From Streptomyces lavendulae subsp. lavendulae (lineage in GTDB: Bacteria > Actinomycetota > Actinomycetes > Streptomycetales > Streptomycetaceae), in contig NZ_CP024985.1 in the NCBI RefSeq assembly GCF_002803845.1, positions 1,054,001 through 1,118,000 on the forward strand: a stretch of 64,000 nucleotides of DNA, written 5' to 3'. Below the pieces are notes generated by a model. That model was given only the letters and a program-made list of their open reading frames with translations. It was not told the origin of the DNA and did not search any database. Of this stretch, positions 43,831 to 51,841 are shown piece after piece. Made by a program: the position numbers and the translations under genes. The stretch's first letter is position 1; each line of letters opens with the position of its first letter.

Positions 43831-45134
43831 AGAGCACCCTCGCGCAGGTGCGTTCGTACGAGCGCAGCGTCCAGCTGCTGATGGTCAACCAGTTCAGCAT
43901 CAACCTCGGCTTCTACATGCTCATGCCCTACCTGGCCACGCACCTGGCCGGGCCGCTCGGGCTCGCCGGCTGGACGGTCGGGCTGATCCTCGGGGTGCGC
44001 AACTTCAGCCAGCAGGGCATGTTCCTCGTCGGCGGCACGCTCGCCGACCGGCTGGGCTACAAGCCGATGATCATCGCGGGGCTGGTGCTGCGCGTCGCGG
44101 GTTTCGCGACCCTCGGCCTGGTCGACTCCGTGCCCGCGCTGATCGCCGCCTCCGCGGCGACGGGCCTGGCCGGGGCCCTGTTCAACCCGGCCACCCGGGC
44201 GTACCTGGCGGCCGACGCGGGTGAGCGCCGCGTCGAGGCGTTCGCGCTGTTCAACGTCTTCTACCAGGCGGGCATCCTGTTGGGGCCGCTGGTGGGCATG
44301 GTGCTGACGGGCGTGGACTTCCGCGTCACCTGCCTGGTCGCGGCGGGCATCTTCGCCCTGCTGGGCCTCGTACAGATCCGGGCCTTGCCCGACCGGCGGG
44401 GCAACGACGCCGAGGACCGGTCGGCCGGTCCGCGCGAGGGCGTGCTCACGCAGTGGCGCCGGATCCTGCGCAACCGGCCGTTCCTGCTGTTCTCGGTGGC
44501 GATGATCGGTTCGTACGTGATGACCTTCCAGGTCTACATGGCGCTGCCGCTGGAGGTCCGGCGCCTCGGCGGCGAAGGCACCTTCGGCACGGCCGCGGTG
44601 GCATTGCTGTTCGCGGTCTCGGGGCTGAGCACGATCCTGTTCCAGACCAGGGTCACCGCCTGGTGCAAGGTCCGGATGGCCCCGGGACGGGCGCTGACCT
44701 GGGGACTGCTGACCATGGGGACGGCCTTCCTGCCCCTGCTGGCCGCCACGGCGCTCCCGGCGGCGGGGTCGGGGCCGCTCGCCCGGCTGCTGGCCGCCGG
44801 GCCGCCGGCGCTGTCCGCGCTGCTGCTGGCGGTGGGGACGATGGTGGCGTACCCCTTCGAGATGGACACCATCGTCCGGCTCTGCGGGGACCGGCTCGTC
44901 GCCACCCACTACGGCCTCTACAACACGGTCTGCGGGGTGGGCATCGCGCTCGGCAACCTGCTCACGGGCGCCGCGCTGGACGCGGCCCGCGCGGCCGGGA
45001 TGTCCGCCCTGCCCTGGCTGGCGCTCTTCGCGCTCGGCCTCGGCTGCTCCGCCGCCGTCTACGGACTCCACCGCACGGGCCGGCTCGCACCCCCCGTCCG
45101 GGCCGGGGCCCGGGCGGGCGCCCTGACCGGCTGA
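43827..45134 (+). CDS. MFS exporter coupled to the CysK-like enzyme
   Basis: 435 residues, about twelve transmembrane helices. MFS motif A is at [15 protein letters not shown] (about 70-84). Other parts are [19 protein letters not shown] and [43 protein letters not shown]. It resembles the multidrug/peptide exporter branch with an AYP-type motif. The ATGA overlap with the CysK-like gene implies tight coupling. A hairpin terminator follows at 45149-45180. Confidence 0.88.
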   Translation: MKSTLAQVRSYERSVQLLMVNQFSINLGFYMLMPYLATHLAGPLGLAGWTVGLILGVRNFSQQGMFLVGGTLADRLGYKPMIIAGLVLRVAGFATLGLVDSVPALIAASAATGLAGALFNPATRAYLAADAGERRVEAFALFNVFYQAGILLGPLVGMVLTGVDFRVTCLVAAGIFALLGLVQIRALPDRRGNDAEDRSAGPREGVLTQWRRILRNRPFLLFSVAMIGSYVMTFQVYMALPLEVRRLGGEGTFGTAAVALLFAVSGLSTILFQTRVTAWCKVRMAPGRALTWGLLTMGTAFLPLLAATALPAAGSGPLARLLAAGPPALSALLLAVGTMVAYPFEMDTIVRLCGDRLVATHYGLYNTVCGVGIALGNLLTGAALDAARAAGMSALPWLALFALGLGCSAAVYGLHRTGRLAPPVRAGARAGALTG

Positions 45135-45148
45135 CCGGGGCGCCCGGT

Positions 45149-45180
45149 CCCGGGGGCTCCCGCCGCGCGGAGCCCCCGGG
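45149..45180. terminator. Hairpin terminator between convergent genes
   Basis: CCCGGGGGCTCC (45149-45160) and GGAGCCCCCGGG (45169-45180) form a perfect 12-bp stem with an 8-nt loop. It is shared by the MFS gene and the convergent esterase gene. Confidence 0.7.
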
Positions 45181-45194
45181 GCAGCGGGTGGGGG

Positions 45195-46175
45195 CTACGC
45201 CCTGCGGAGACGGCCGATCATGCCGTCGATGTCGCGGATCATCATGTAGTCGCGGATGATGTGGCCGCCCGGCTCCTCGTACCACTCGTGCGGGATGCCG
45301 GCGCGGCCGAGGGCGTCCCGGAACTCCCTCTGCCCGGCCAGTACCTGGGTCTCGTTGAAGGTGTCGAAGGCGTTGGTGCGGTCGGGGCTGGTGCCGGCGA
45401 CGAGGAAGATCCGCTTGTTGCGGTAGCTCTCCAGCCGTTCCATGGGGTTGTCGGCGGTGACGCGCGCCTGGTCCCAGGGCGCGCCGTAGACCGTACCGCC
45501 CGCGAGGTCCTTGACCGCGGAAGAGACGTTGGCCCAGTGGACCACCGCGCCTGCGTCGCGGCGCACGCTGGCCGGGCCGGAGTGGGAGCTGACCGAGGCG
45601 AAGTGGCCCCAGTACTTGGCCGCGTACTTCAGCGCGCCGAAGCCGCCCATGGAGAATCCGGAGACGGCGCGGCCGTCGTACTCGGCGAACGTGCGGAAGT
45701 TCTGGTCCACCCAGGGGATCAGCTGGTTGATGTGGAAGCTCTCCCAGTTGCGGGGGCCGACGAAGGTGCTGACGGGGTTGGAGTACCAGCCCGCCTGTCC
45801 GCCGTCGGGCATCACCACGATGATCGGCTTGCCCGCGGTCCAGGCACGGACTCCGGCGACGTCGAAGGTGATGAAGTCCTGGAGGCCGCCGTGGAGGAGG
45901 TACAGGACGGGGTAGGTGCGGCCGCTGGTGTGGTAGTCGTCGGGAAGCAGGACGTTGACGGCGGGCTGCCAGCCGATCTCGTTGGTGGCGAAGCGGTAGT
46001 ACCACATGCGGGGATCGGCCTCGCCGCGGTCGACGATGTGCAGCCCGGCGGCGTCGCCGACGGCGCCGGCCGCCGTGGCGGAGGCGAGGACGCCTCCGGC
46101 GCCCAGGGCCACGGCGGCGGAGAGTCCGCCGACGGTCCTGAGGACGCTCCTGCGGGTGGGGCGCTGCTCGTTCAC
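45195..46175 (-). CDS. Tat-exported alpha/beta-hydrolase esterase (antigen 85/EstD-like)
   Basis: 326 residues from GTG 46175, with GGAGG five nt upstream. The ATG at 46187, overlapping the upstream stop as TGATG, is an alternative. A twin-arginine signal TRRSVLRTVGGLSAAVALGAGG opens the protein. The hydrolase has the oxyanion loop VLYLLHGGLQD, nucleophile elbow GFSMGG (Ser175), an Asp in the VAGTSPDRTNAF region and His in EPGGHIIRDY. The fold class includes Ag85 mycolyltransferases and feruloyl esterases. It is cotranscribed with two LGFP-repeat proteins. Confidence 0.85.
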   Translation of the reverse strand: MNEQRPTRRSVLRTVGGLSAAVALGAGGVLASATAAGAVGDAAGLHIVDRGEADPRMWYYRFATNEIGWQPAVNVLLPDDYHTSGRTYPVLYLLHGGLQDFITFDVAGVRAWTAGKPIIVVMPDGGQAGWYSNPVSTFVGPRNWESFHINQLIPWVDQNFRTFAEYDGRAVSGFSMGGFGALKYAAKYWGHFASVSSHSGPASVRRDAGAVVHWANVSSAVKDLAGGTVYGAPWDQARVTADNPMERLESYRNKRIFLVAGTSPDRTNAFDTFNETQVLAGQREFRDALGRAGIPHEWYEEPGGHIIRDYMMIRDIDGMIGRLRRA

Positions 46176-46186
46176 GAAGTCCTCCA

Positions 46187-47197
46187 TCAGTCGTTGGTGG
46201 TCCAGGTGCCCCTGGCCGGGTTCCAGTGGATCGTGGCGTTCTGGAACTTCTGGGCCTTGCCGTTGCCCGCCTCGTCCGTCTCGTCGGTCACCGGGTAGCC
46301 GAAGACGCGCTCGTTGCCGCCCGTGCGGAAGGCCTCGTAGATCGCTCCCTGTACCGGGTGCGCTCCGGTCTGCGCGGACCACAGGAACAGCGCCTTCTCG
46401 AAGAACTGGTACCGGCCCCGGCTGCCGCCCGGCGACTGGCCGGCCTCCGCCTCGTCCGTCGTCGGGAACCCCCAGCGGCGTTCCGCGTCGGTGGCCCAGA
46501 AGCGCGCGAGGATGTCCCCGTACACGGCGAAGGCGGCGTCCGGGTGCCAGAGGACGATGCCGTTGCGGAACGCCTGGAAGCGCCCGCCCAGCATGGAGTC
46601 GCGTTCACCGGAGACGGGTTCCCCGAGGGGGCCGCCCGCGCCGCCGAGGGCGGCGTACTTCGCCCCGATGGAGCCGTACGGCATCAGGTCGTCCAGCTGG
46701 TTGTACCGGCGCGGGGTGAATCCCCGGAGCCCGTCGTTCCACACGCGTTCCTCGGGTACGTGGCCGAAGTCGTACGTCTCCCGCACCACCGGCCGCGTAT
46801 GGGCCTCGTCGGCCCAGCGGACGAAGAGGGCGACGTGGTCGGTGCCGCCCGAGTCGCGCAACAGGGCGTCTCCGGGCTGGAGTTCGTTGGCGGGGATGTC
46901 CGAGGTGACGTTCCACAGGGTCCAGGTGGTCAGGGACGAGTCCAGGTTCCAGGCCATCGAGACGTAGCCCGAGCAGTCCGGGCGGTAGCAGCCGAACCGG
47001 TTCTCGTGGCAGCCGCTCTGGCCGTACGGCACCTGCTCCTCGATCCACGACCAGGCCCGGTCCATCACCTCCCCCCGCCCGATGGACCCGCCGCGCGGGG
47101 CCGCACCGGCGGCCTGCGGCGAGGAGAAGGAGATCGCGAGGGCGGCCAGGGCCAGTGCCATCGCCCCGATCACACGCTGGAGGGTCGGCGCTCTCAT
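46187..47197 (-). CDS. Secreted NlpC/P60-like protein with LGFP repeats
   Basis: 336 residues. Signal peptide about 1-33. An NlpC/P60- or CHAP-like domain (about 40-165) has Cys75 in YRPDCSGYVSMAW and His121 in GGTDHVALFVRW as probable catalytic residues. The C-terminal 165 residues are LGFP-type repeats: GSIGAKYAALGGAGGPLGEPV, GGRFQAFRNGIVLWHP, FWATDAERRWGFPTTDE, RYQFFEKALFLW, NERVFGYPVTDE. LGFP repeats bind the cell envelope. It probably cuts peptidoglycan stems. The LGFP part is nearly identical to that of the next gene. Confidence 0.85.
   Translation of the reverse strand: MRAPTLQRVIGAMALALAALAISFSSPQAAGAAPRGGSIGRGEVMDRAWSWIEEQVPYGQSGCHENRFGCYRPDCSGYVSMAWNLDSSLTTWTLWNVTSDIPANELQPGDALLRDSGGTDHVALFVRWADEAHTRPVVRETYDFGHVPEERVWNDGLRGFTPRRYNQLDDLMPYGSIGAKYAALGGAGGPLGEPVSGERDSMLGGRFQAFRNGIVLWHPDAAFAVYGDILARFWATDAERRWGFPTTDEAEAGQSPGGSRGRYQFFEKALFLWSAQTGAHPVQGAIYEAFRTGGNERVFGYPVTDETDEAGNGKAQKFQNATIHWNPARGTWTTND
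46190..46705 (-). repeat. LGFP-module duplication, copy 1
   Basis: The DNA for the LGFP half of this gene matches copy 2 (47214-47728) with long identical runs. One of more than 100 bp includes the codons for FWATDAER and VLWHPDAAFAVYGDILAR (around 46491-46594). Differences are mainly third-position, so the copies are recent or are converted. Confidence 0.85.
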
Positions 47198-47210
47198 GGC
47201 TGTCTCCCGG

Positions 47211-48242
47211 TCAGTTGTCGGTGGTCCAGGTGCCCCTGGTCGGGTTCCAGTGGATCGTGGCGTTCTGGAACTTCTGGGCCTTGCCGTTGCCCGCCTCGTC
47301 CGTCTCGTCGGTCACCGGGTAGCCCAGGACCCGTTCGTTGCCGCCCGAGCGGAAGGCGTCGTGGATCGCCCCGTGCACCACGTGCGCGCCCGTCTGCGCG
47401 GACCAGAGGAAGAGGCCCTTCTCGAAGGTCTGGTACCGGCCGCGGGTGCCGCCCGGCGACTGGCCCGCGTCGGCCTCGTCCATCGTCGGGAAGCCCCACT
47501 GCCGTTCGGCGTCGGTGGCCCAGAAGCGCGCGAGGATGTCCCCGTACACGGCGAAGGCGGCGTCCGGGTGCCAGAGGACGATGCCGTTGCGGAACGCCTG
47601 GAAGCGCCCGCCCAGCAGGGCGGCCTCCTCGGCGCGCACGGGATCCCCGAGGGGGCCGCCCGCACCGCCCAGGGCGGCGAACTTCGCCCCGATCGCGCCG
47701 TACGGCTGGAACGCCTCGTCCCGCATCTGCCGGGCCACGCCCTCCGCCTGGGGGTAGCGTTCCGGGTAGGCCGAGCGCTGGACGGCCTGGGCGAGTTCGC
47801 CCGCGCTGCCGCCTTCCATGCCGGGCTCCATCTGCTGGGCCACCTCGAAGAACTTGTTCGCCGCGTAGTCGACGTCGAGGACCTGCTCGGGCGAGCCCCA
47901 GCCCTGGGAGGGCCGCTGCTGGAAGACGCCGAGCGAGTCGCGGTCCCCGCAGTTGAGGTTGTTCATGCGGGACTCCACCCAGCCGGTCTCGAACCCGGCG
48001 AGCATCACCTTGTCGGACACGCCGCGCCGTTGGCCGACCTCGTAGACCTTGCGGGTGACCGCGATGTCCCGCTCGGGCGGTATCGCGCAGAACATCTCGG
48101 CGGTCGCCGGGTGCCCGAGGGGTCCCGGCACGGCGGGCGGCGGCGGTCCCGCCGCCCGGGCCGGTCCGGCCAGGGCGCTCGCGGCGGTCAGGGCCAGCGC
48201 GGCCGCCAGCCCGCGTACCGCGCCTCGTACGGGTCCACGCAC
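47211..48242 (-). CDS. Secreted lytic-transglycosylase-like protein with LGFP repeats
   Basis: 343 residues. Signal peptide about 1-31. The N-terminal domain (about 45-165) has GFETGWVESRMNNLNCGDRDSLGVFQQRPSQGWG. Glu90 followed by Ser, then the GVFQQRPS strand, fits GH23/lysozyme-like muramidases. The C-terminal LGFP repeats are the duplicate of those in the adjacent gene. It probably cleaves glycan strands, complementing the peptide-cutting neighbour. Start to previous stop spacing is 13 bp, so they are in one operon. Confidence 0.83.
   Translation of the reverse strand: MRGPVRGAVRGLAAALALTAASALAGPARAAGPPPPAVPGPLGHPATAEMFCAIPPERDIAVTRKVYEVGQRRGVSDKVMLAGFETGWVESRMNNLNCGDRDSLGVFQQRPSQGWGSPEQVLDVDYAANKFFEVAQQMEPGMEGGSAGELAQAVQRSAYPERYPQAEGVARQMRDEAFQPYGAIGAKFAALGGAGGPLGDPVRAEEAALLGGRFQAFRNGIVLWHPDAAFAVYGDILARFWATDAERQWGFPTMDEADAGQSPGGTRGRYQTFEKGLFLWSAQTGAHVVHGAIHDAFRSGGNERVLGYPVTDETDEAGNGKAQKFQNATIHWNPTRGTWTTDN
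47214..47728 (-). repeat. LGFP-module duplication, copy 2
   Basis: Partner of 46190-46705. The first 90 bp after the stop, coding for YPVTDETDEAGNGKAQKFQ, are the same apart from isolated changes. See copy 1. Confidence 0.85.
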
Positions 48243-48287
48243 CTGTGTGCTCCTTCGTGAGGGGGGTGTGCCGGGGGTGGCAGGGGG

Positions 48288-48761
48288 TCAGAACCAGCTC
48301 TGGTAGGGGGTGTCGTTGCACGCCCACGTACGGAAGCCCAGGGAGCTGTCGTCGATGCACCGGCCGGTGGCCTGGTTCTGGAGGCGGACGCTGCCGTCGC
48401 CCCAGACCTTGACCCACCAGCTCTGCTCCGGAGCGGAGCTGCAGCCGCCGACGGTGCGGAACCCGTTGTCGGTGTCCTCCACGCAGCGGCCCGTGTTGAC
48501 GTTGCGCAGCTGCCTGGTTCCGTCGCCCCAGACGTGCACGGTCCACAGCTGCGGGTTGCTGCCGTTGCAGCTCCAGGTGCGGAACCCGTTGTCGGTGTCG
48601 TCCATGCAGCGGCCGGTCGCCTGGTTGCGGAAGCTCTGGACGGCGTCGGCCGGGCGGGCGGGGGCCGCCGAGGCGGTGGGCGCCGCGGTCAGGGCGGTGA
48701 GGGAGACGAGGGCGGTGAGGGCAAGGGACCTGCCGGGAAGGGGGGTTCGTGTGATGTGCAT
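48288..48761 (-). CDS. Secreted ricin-type beta-trefoil lectin
   Basis: 157 residues. Signal peptide about 1-32. Three repeats make a single trefoil: SFRNQATGRCMDDTDNGFRTWSC, QLRNVNTGRCVEDTDNGFRTVGGC and RLQNQATGRCIDDSSLGFRTWAC, each with QxW-type W residues (QLW, QSW, QSW). There is no catalytic domain, so it is a stand-alone glycan-binding protein. It lies 45 bp upstream of the LGFP/transglycosylase gene in the same direction, so it probably belongs to the same secreted set. Confidence 0.9.
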   Translation of the reverse strand: MHITRTPLPGRSLALTALVSLTALTAAPTASAAPARPADAVQSFRNQATGRCMDDTDNGFRTWSCNGSNPQLWTVHVWGDGTRQLRNVNTGRCVEDTDNGFRTVGGCSSAPEQSWWVKVWGDGSVRLQNQATGRCIDDSSLGFRTWACNDTPYQSWF

Positions 48762-48963
48762 CGTGCGGTTCGCTTCCGTCCGTGAGTGGACCCGCGTCGG
48801 TGGCGGGCGGGCGTGGGCACGGTCCGCGGACCGGCAGACGGCAAGCTAGCGGCGGGGCCGGGTGCGGGGGCATCCGCAACGTTCCGGAGTGACGGCGGGG
48901 AGCGCGGGCCGCAGACTCGGGCTGCCGACACGCGTACGGAGGGTTCCTCGGTGCGGGCGCCCG

Positions 48964-50445
48964 TCAGTTGACGGGGGTGGGGCGCGGGCATTCGGGAACG
49001 GCGGGGCGGTCCTTGGTGCGTACGGCCGGCAGCCAGGCGGTGGGGCGGGCCGCGTCCCCGGGCAGGCGGACCCGGAACCACTCGACGGACACGGCGTCCG
49101 ATTCGTCGACGATGGGCATCCCCCGGGGGAGGAGGCAGTCCACGGCGAGGACCTCCCCGTCCCACACCCGGGTGGCCACGACGTTGTCCGGGGTGTAGGC
49201 CTTGAGCGGGTCGATCGCCAGGCCGAGGCTGCACCGGGGGTTCCGGTCCGTCCGGTTCCGGCACCCCTGCTCGGCGTTGAACACCCGCAGGCTGCCGCTG
49301 GCTTCGGCCCGGGCGGCGGCGGGTGCCGCGTCGCGGGCTCCGTGGGGCCAGAGCGCGACGGCCGCGCCGCACACGGCGGCGCCGGCCAGGAGGGCGGCGC
49401 GGGCCCGGCGGTGGAGCGGGCGTACGGGCGGGTGTGGGGAGGCCTGAGCCGCGGAGGGCGGCCCCTCGGCGGTCGGAGCCTCCGGGTCCTCCGCGGCCCG
49501 GGCGGCGGTGATGCGGTGGAGGAGGGTTTCGGCGGTGTGTGCGGCGCGGGACTCGTGGGTGGGGGCCAGGCAGTCGGTGGCCAGCTCGCGCCAGAACGGC
49601 GGTACCGCGTGGTCCGTGCGCAGCGCGGCGCGGCCCTCGGCGTACTCCTGCGCCGCCGCGGCGCGCGCCATCGCGGTGGCGCCCGGGAAGGGCGGGGCAC
49701 CTCCCGCGAACACCTCGTGGATCACGATGCCGAGGGCCCAGACGTCGGCGCTGGGCCGGACCTGGATGCCGTGTTCGCCGAGCGGGGCCCGTCGGCGTTC
49801 GGGCGGGAGGTAGTCCAGGGTGCCCATCGGGGGCGCGTACCCGTGGGTGCCGTGGGTACCGGTCAGTTCGGTGGCGAGGCCGAAGTCGGCGAGCTTGACC
49901 GAACCGTCCCGCATCAGCAGGACGTTGTCCGGTTTGAGGTCCCCGTGGACCCAGCCGCTGCGGTGCAGGTGGGCCAGTCCCTCGATGATCCCGGTGATCA
50001 GACGGGCTCCTTCGGCCGCGGTCACCGGGGTGGCGAGCCGGTCGCGCAGGCTGCGTTCGGCCCGCTCCATGACCAGCACGATCGCGCCGTCGAGGTACGG
50101 GTGGCCGGGTTCGCTCAGCACGAAGGAGTCGAGCAGGCGGATCAGCCGGGGGTGTCCGGCCCGGCGGGCGAGCTCGACCTCCCGCCGGGCGGATTCGGCG
50201 ATGGCGCGGGCCTGGCGGGGTGCGAGGCCGCCGGTCGGCAGGACCTTGAGGGCGACCTCCCCGGGCGGGTCCCCGGCCACCCCGCCCGCGGGGTCGGGCG
50301 GGGCGTCGGCGGCCCGGCGGCCCGCGTGGACCGTGGCCCAGCCGCCGGCTCCGATCGGGCCGGTGACCTCCCACCCTCCGACGCGGTGGCCGGGCGGCAG
50401 CGGTTCGCCGCGGTCACTTCCCGAGGCGTCGGCCGGGCGCTGCAC
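48964..50445 (-). CDS. Membrane-anchored Ser/Thr protein kinase (Hanks type)
   Basis: 493 residues from GTG 50445, with GGAGGAGAG upstream. Kinase domain about 20-310: GPIGAGGWATVHAG (P-loop), VALKVL (Lys), HGDLKPDNVLL (catalytic Asp), DFGLA, and TLDYLPPE. A transmembrane helix (about 350-368: ALLAGAAVCGAAVALW) follows. The outside domain (about 385-490) contains two Cys and ends PTPVN. It is encoded with an FHA-domain protein that overlaps by 32 bp, a typical phospho-signal pair. Confidence 0.9.
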   Translation of the reverse strand: MQRPADASGSDRGEPLPPGHRVGGWEVTGPIGAGGWATVHAGRRAADAPPDPAGGVAGDPPGEVALKVLPTGGLAPRQARAIAESARREVELARRAGHPRLIRLLDSFVLSEPGHPYLDGAIVLVMERAERSLRDRLATPVTAAEGARLITGIIEGLAHLHRSGWVHGDLKPDNVLLMRDGSVKLADFGLATELTGTHGTHGYAPPMGTLDYLPPERRRAPLGEHGIQVRPSADVWALGIVIHEVFAGGAPPFPGATAMARAAAAQEYAEGRAALRTDHAVPPFWRELATDCLAPTHESRAAHTAETLLHRITAARAAEDPEAPTAEGPPSAAQASPHPPVRPLHRRARAALLAGAAVCGAAVALWPHGARDAAPAAARAEASGSLRVFNAEQGCRNRTDRNPRCSLGLAIDPLKAYTPDNVVATRVWDGEVLAVDCLLPRGMPIVDESDAVSVEWFRVRLPGDAARPTAWLPAVRTKDRPAVPECPRPTPVN

Positions 50446-51205
50446 CCTCTCCTCCTCCGGCGCGGGGCGGCAGCAGCGCGAGGTGCTCCTCCCGGACCAG
50501 CCCGAACCGCAGCGCGAGTCCGACGAGCGCCTCCCGTTTGCCGTTGCGGCGGGGGCCCCGGCCGGGGCCGGTCTCGGCGGGGGCGCTGATCCGCGTCTTC
50601 TCGTCGGCGAGGTAGTCGATGTGCGAGCTGACCGCACGGGCCGTCAGCTGCGCGCAGCCGGGCAGGCCGGCGAGCCGGTCGACGATCTCGGGGGTGGTGG
50701 GCACCGCGACCGGGGACTCGTCGCGCAGCCGCGGTTCGCAGAGCGCCACCAGCACGAGGAAGTAGATGGCCGTCTCGTCGAGGGAGTACGCCGTCACCGT
50801 GGGGCTCCCCCAGGAGCCGCCCGTGGCGGCCGGGTCCAGGTAGACGTGGTCGGGCGCGAACACCTGGAAGGCGACGGTGGCCTCCCCGCGGGTGGGCAGC
50901 ACGACCCGGGAGAACTCGAAGGGGATCGGGGCCCCGGCCCGTCGCGGCGGCACCCGCAGGTATTCGCCCGCACCCTCCGGGTTCTCCACGAGGTAGCTCT
51001 GGGTCGTGCTGTGGTTGCTGAGCTGCCAGTGGTCGTCCGTCACCCGGATCTCCCCGGCGAGCCGGGAGATCGCCGCGTCGACGAGCCGGAGTTCGACGGG
51101 GATCGTCTCGGAGCCCCGCCCGAAGCGCGCCGACTCCCCCGGCCCCAGCCGCAGGGTCACCGCGTCACCGCTGCCCCGCGGCAGGTGGATCAGTACCCCG
51201 CTCAC
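50414..51205 (-). CDS. FHA-domain protein
   Basis: 263 residues from GTG 51205, with GAGGAGG upstream (GTG 51229 is an alternative). The FHA fold (about 20-110) includes ESARFGRGSETIPVELRLVDAAISRLAGEIRVTDDHWQLSNHSTTQSYLVEN, with the Gly-Arg, Ser and Asn phospho-Thr contacts. The C-terminal part (about 140-255) is helical and basic: TPEIVDRLAGLPGCAQLTARAVSSHIDYLADEKTRI. It may act as a DNA- or protein-binding effector controlled by the downstream kinase. Confidence 0.85.
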   Translation of the reverse strand: MSGVLIHLPRGSGDAVTLRLGPGESARFGRGSETIPVELRLVDAAISRLAGEIRVTDDHWQLSNHSTTQSYLVENPEGAGEYLRVPPRRAGAPIPFEFSRVVLPTRGEATVAFQVFAPDHVYLDPAATGGSWGSPTVTAYSLDETAIYFLVLVALCEPRLRDESPVAVPTTPEIVDRLAGLPGCAQLTARAVSSHIDYLADEKTRISAPAETGPGRGPRRNGKREALVGLALRFGLVREEHLALLPPRAGGGEGAAPGRRLGK

Positions 51206-51784
51206 CGCCCCCTCCTCGCTCCGTGTCACCGGTCGTCACGCGGCGAAGGGTACACAGGCCGGACGGGGGCTCCCGGGGATGCTTTGGCTGCTTTCGTAGC
51301 CCCGTGGGCGCTGCCGCGCGGTCCGGCCGGCCGGGTCGTCGGCGCCCCGCGCGGACCCGCCGGGGGCCGTCGGTGCCGTCCGGCGGGTCCGGTCCGGCGG
51401 CGGGTCCCGGCCCTGCCCGGTCGGGGGACGCCTGCGAGGGCGGGTCCCGGCCTGGGCGGGCGCGGCGCGTCCCCGCTGGTCAGGGGCCGGTTCGGGGCCG
51501 CCCGCCGGTCCGCGCCGGGCGCCGGGTCCCCGGGCGGCCGGCCGGGGCGCACCCGGGGCGGCTGCCGGGGGGCCGGCGGCCGAGCCGCCCTCCGTCCGGG
51601 GCCACCGGACGGGCCGGGCGGCGTACCGGCGCCGGTCCCGGGGTCGGCCGGAACGAACCCCGGTCTGGCGGTTTTCCGGCGGGAACCGCGTCAACGCCCT
51701 TGACGCCGGGGCCGGTTCCCGCTCCCCGGCCGCCGGTCGGCAAATGCCTGGCCGAAAGGCGCACGGGGCGCTACGATCACCGCG
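51206..51784. other. Long divergent intergenic region
   Basis: 579 bp between the FHA gene and the MoxR-cluster leader, noncoding by codon pattern. Open frames here are shadow-like, Arg/Pro/Gly-rich and lack ribosome sites. TACGAT at 51772-51777 is a plausible -10 for the plus-strand operon. No other structure was recognised. Confidence 0.4.
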
Positions 51785-51841
51785 ATGATCACCGAAATCC
51801 TTCACAGATCGGGGGTCCCGTCCACGCAAGGTGAGCGCTGA
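51785..51841 (+). CDS. Possible 18-residue leader peptide
   Basis: ATG 51785 opens MITEILHRSGVPSTQGER. Its stop TGA (51839-51841) overlaps the ATG of the next gene (TGATG). The main gene lacks a strong ribosome site of its own, so coupled translation is plausible. A -10-like TACGAT lies 8-13 nt upstream, so the peptide may itself be near-leaderless. Confidence 0.35.
   Translation: MITEILHRSGVPSTQGER

Noticed and set aside
42724..45134. CysK-like gene plus MFS considered as a siderophore cluster of SbnA type
   Set aside because: No SbnB-like dehydrogenase or NIS synthetase is nearby, so the claim cannot be supported.
51223..51834. Open frames on both strands in the long FHA-MoxR intergenic region
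   Set aside because: No ribosome site, low-complexity Arg/Pro/Gly composition and GC distribution by codon position unlike real genes.
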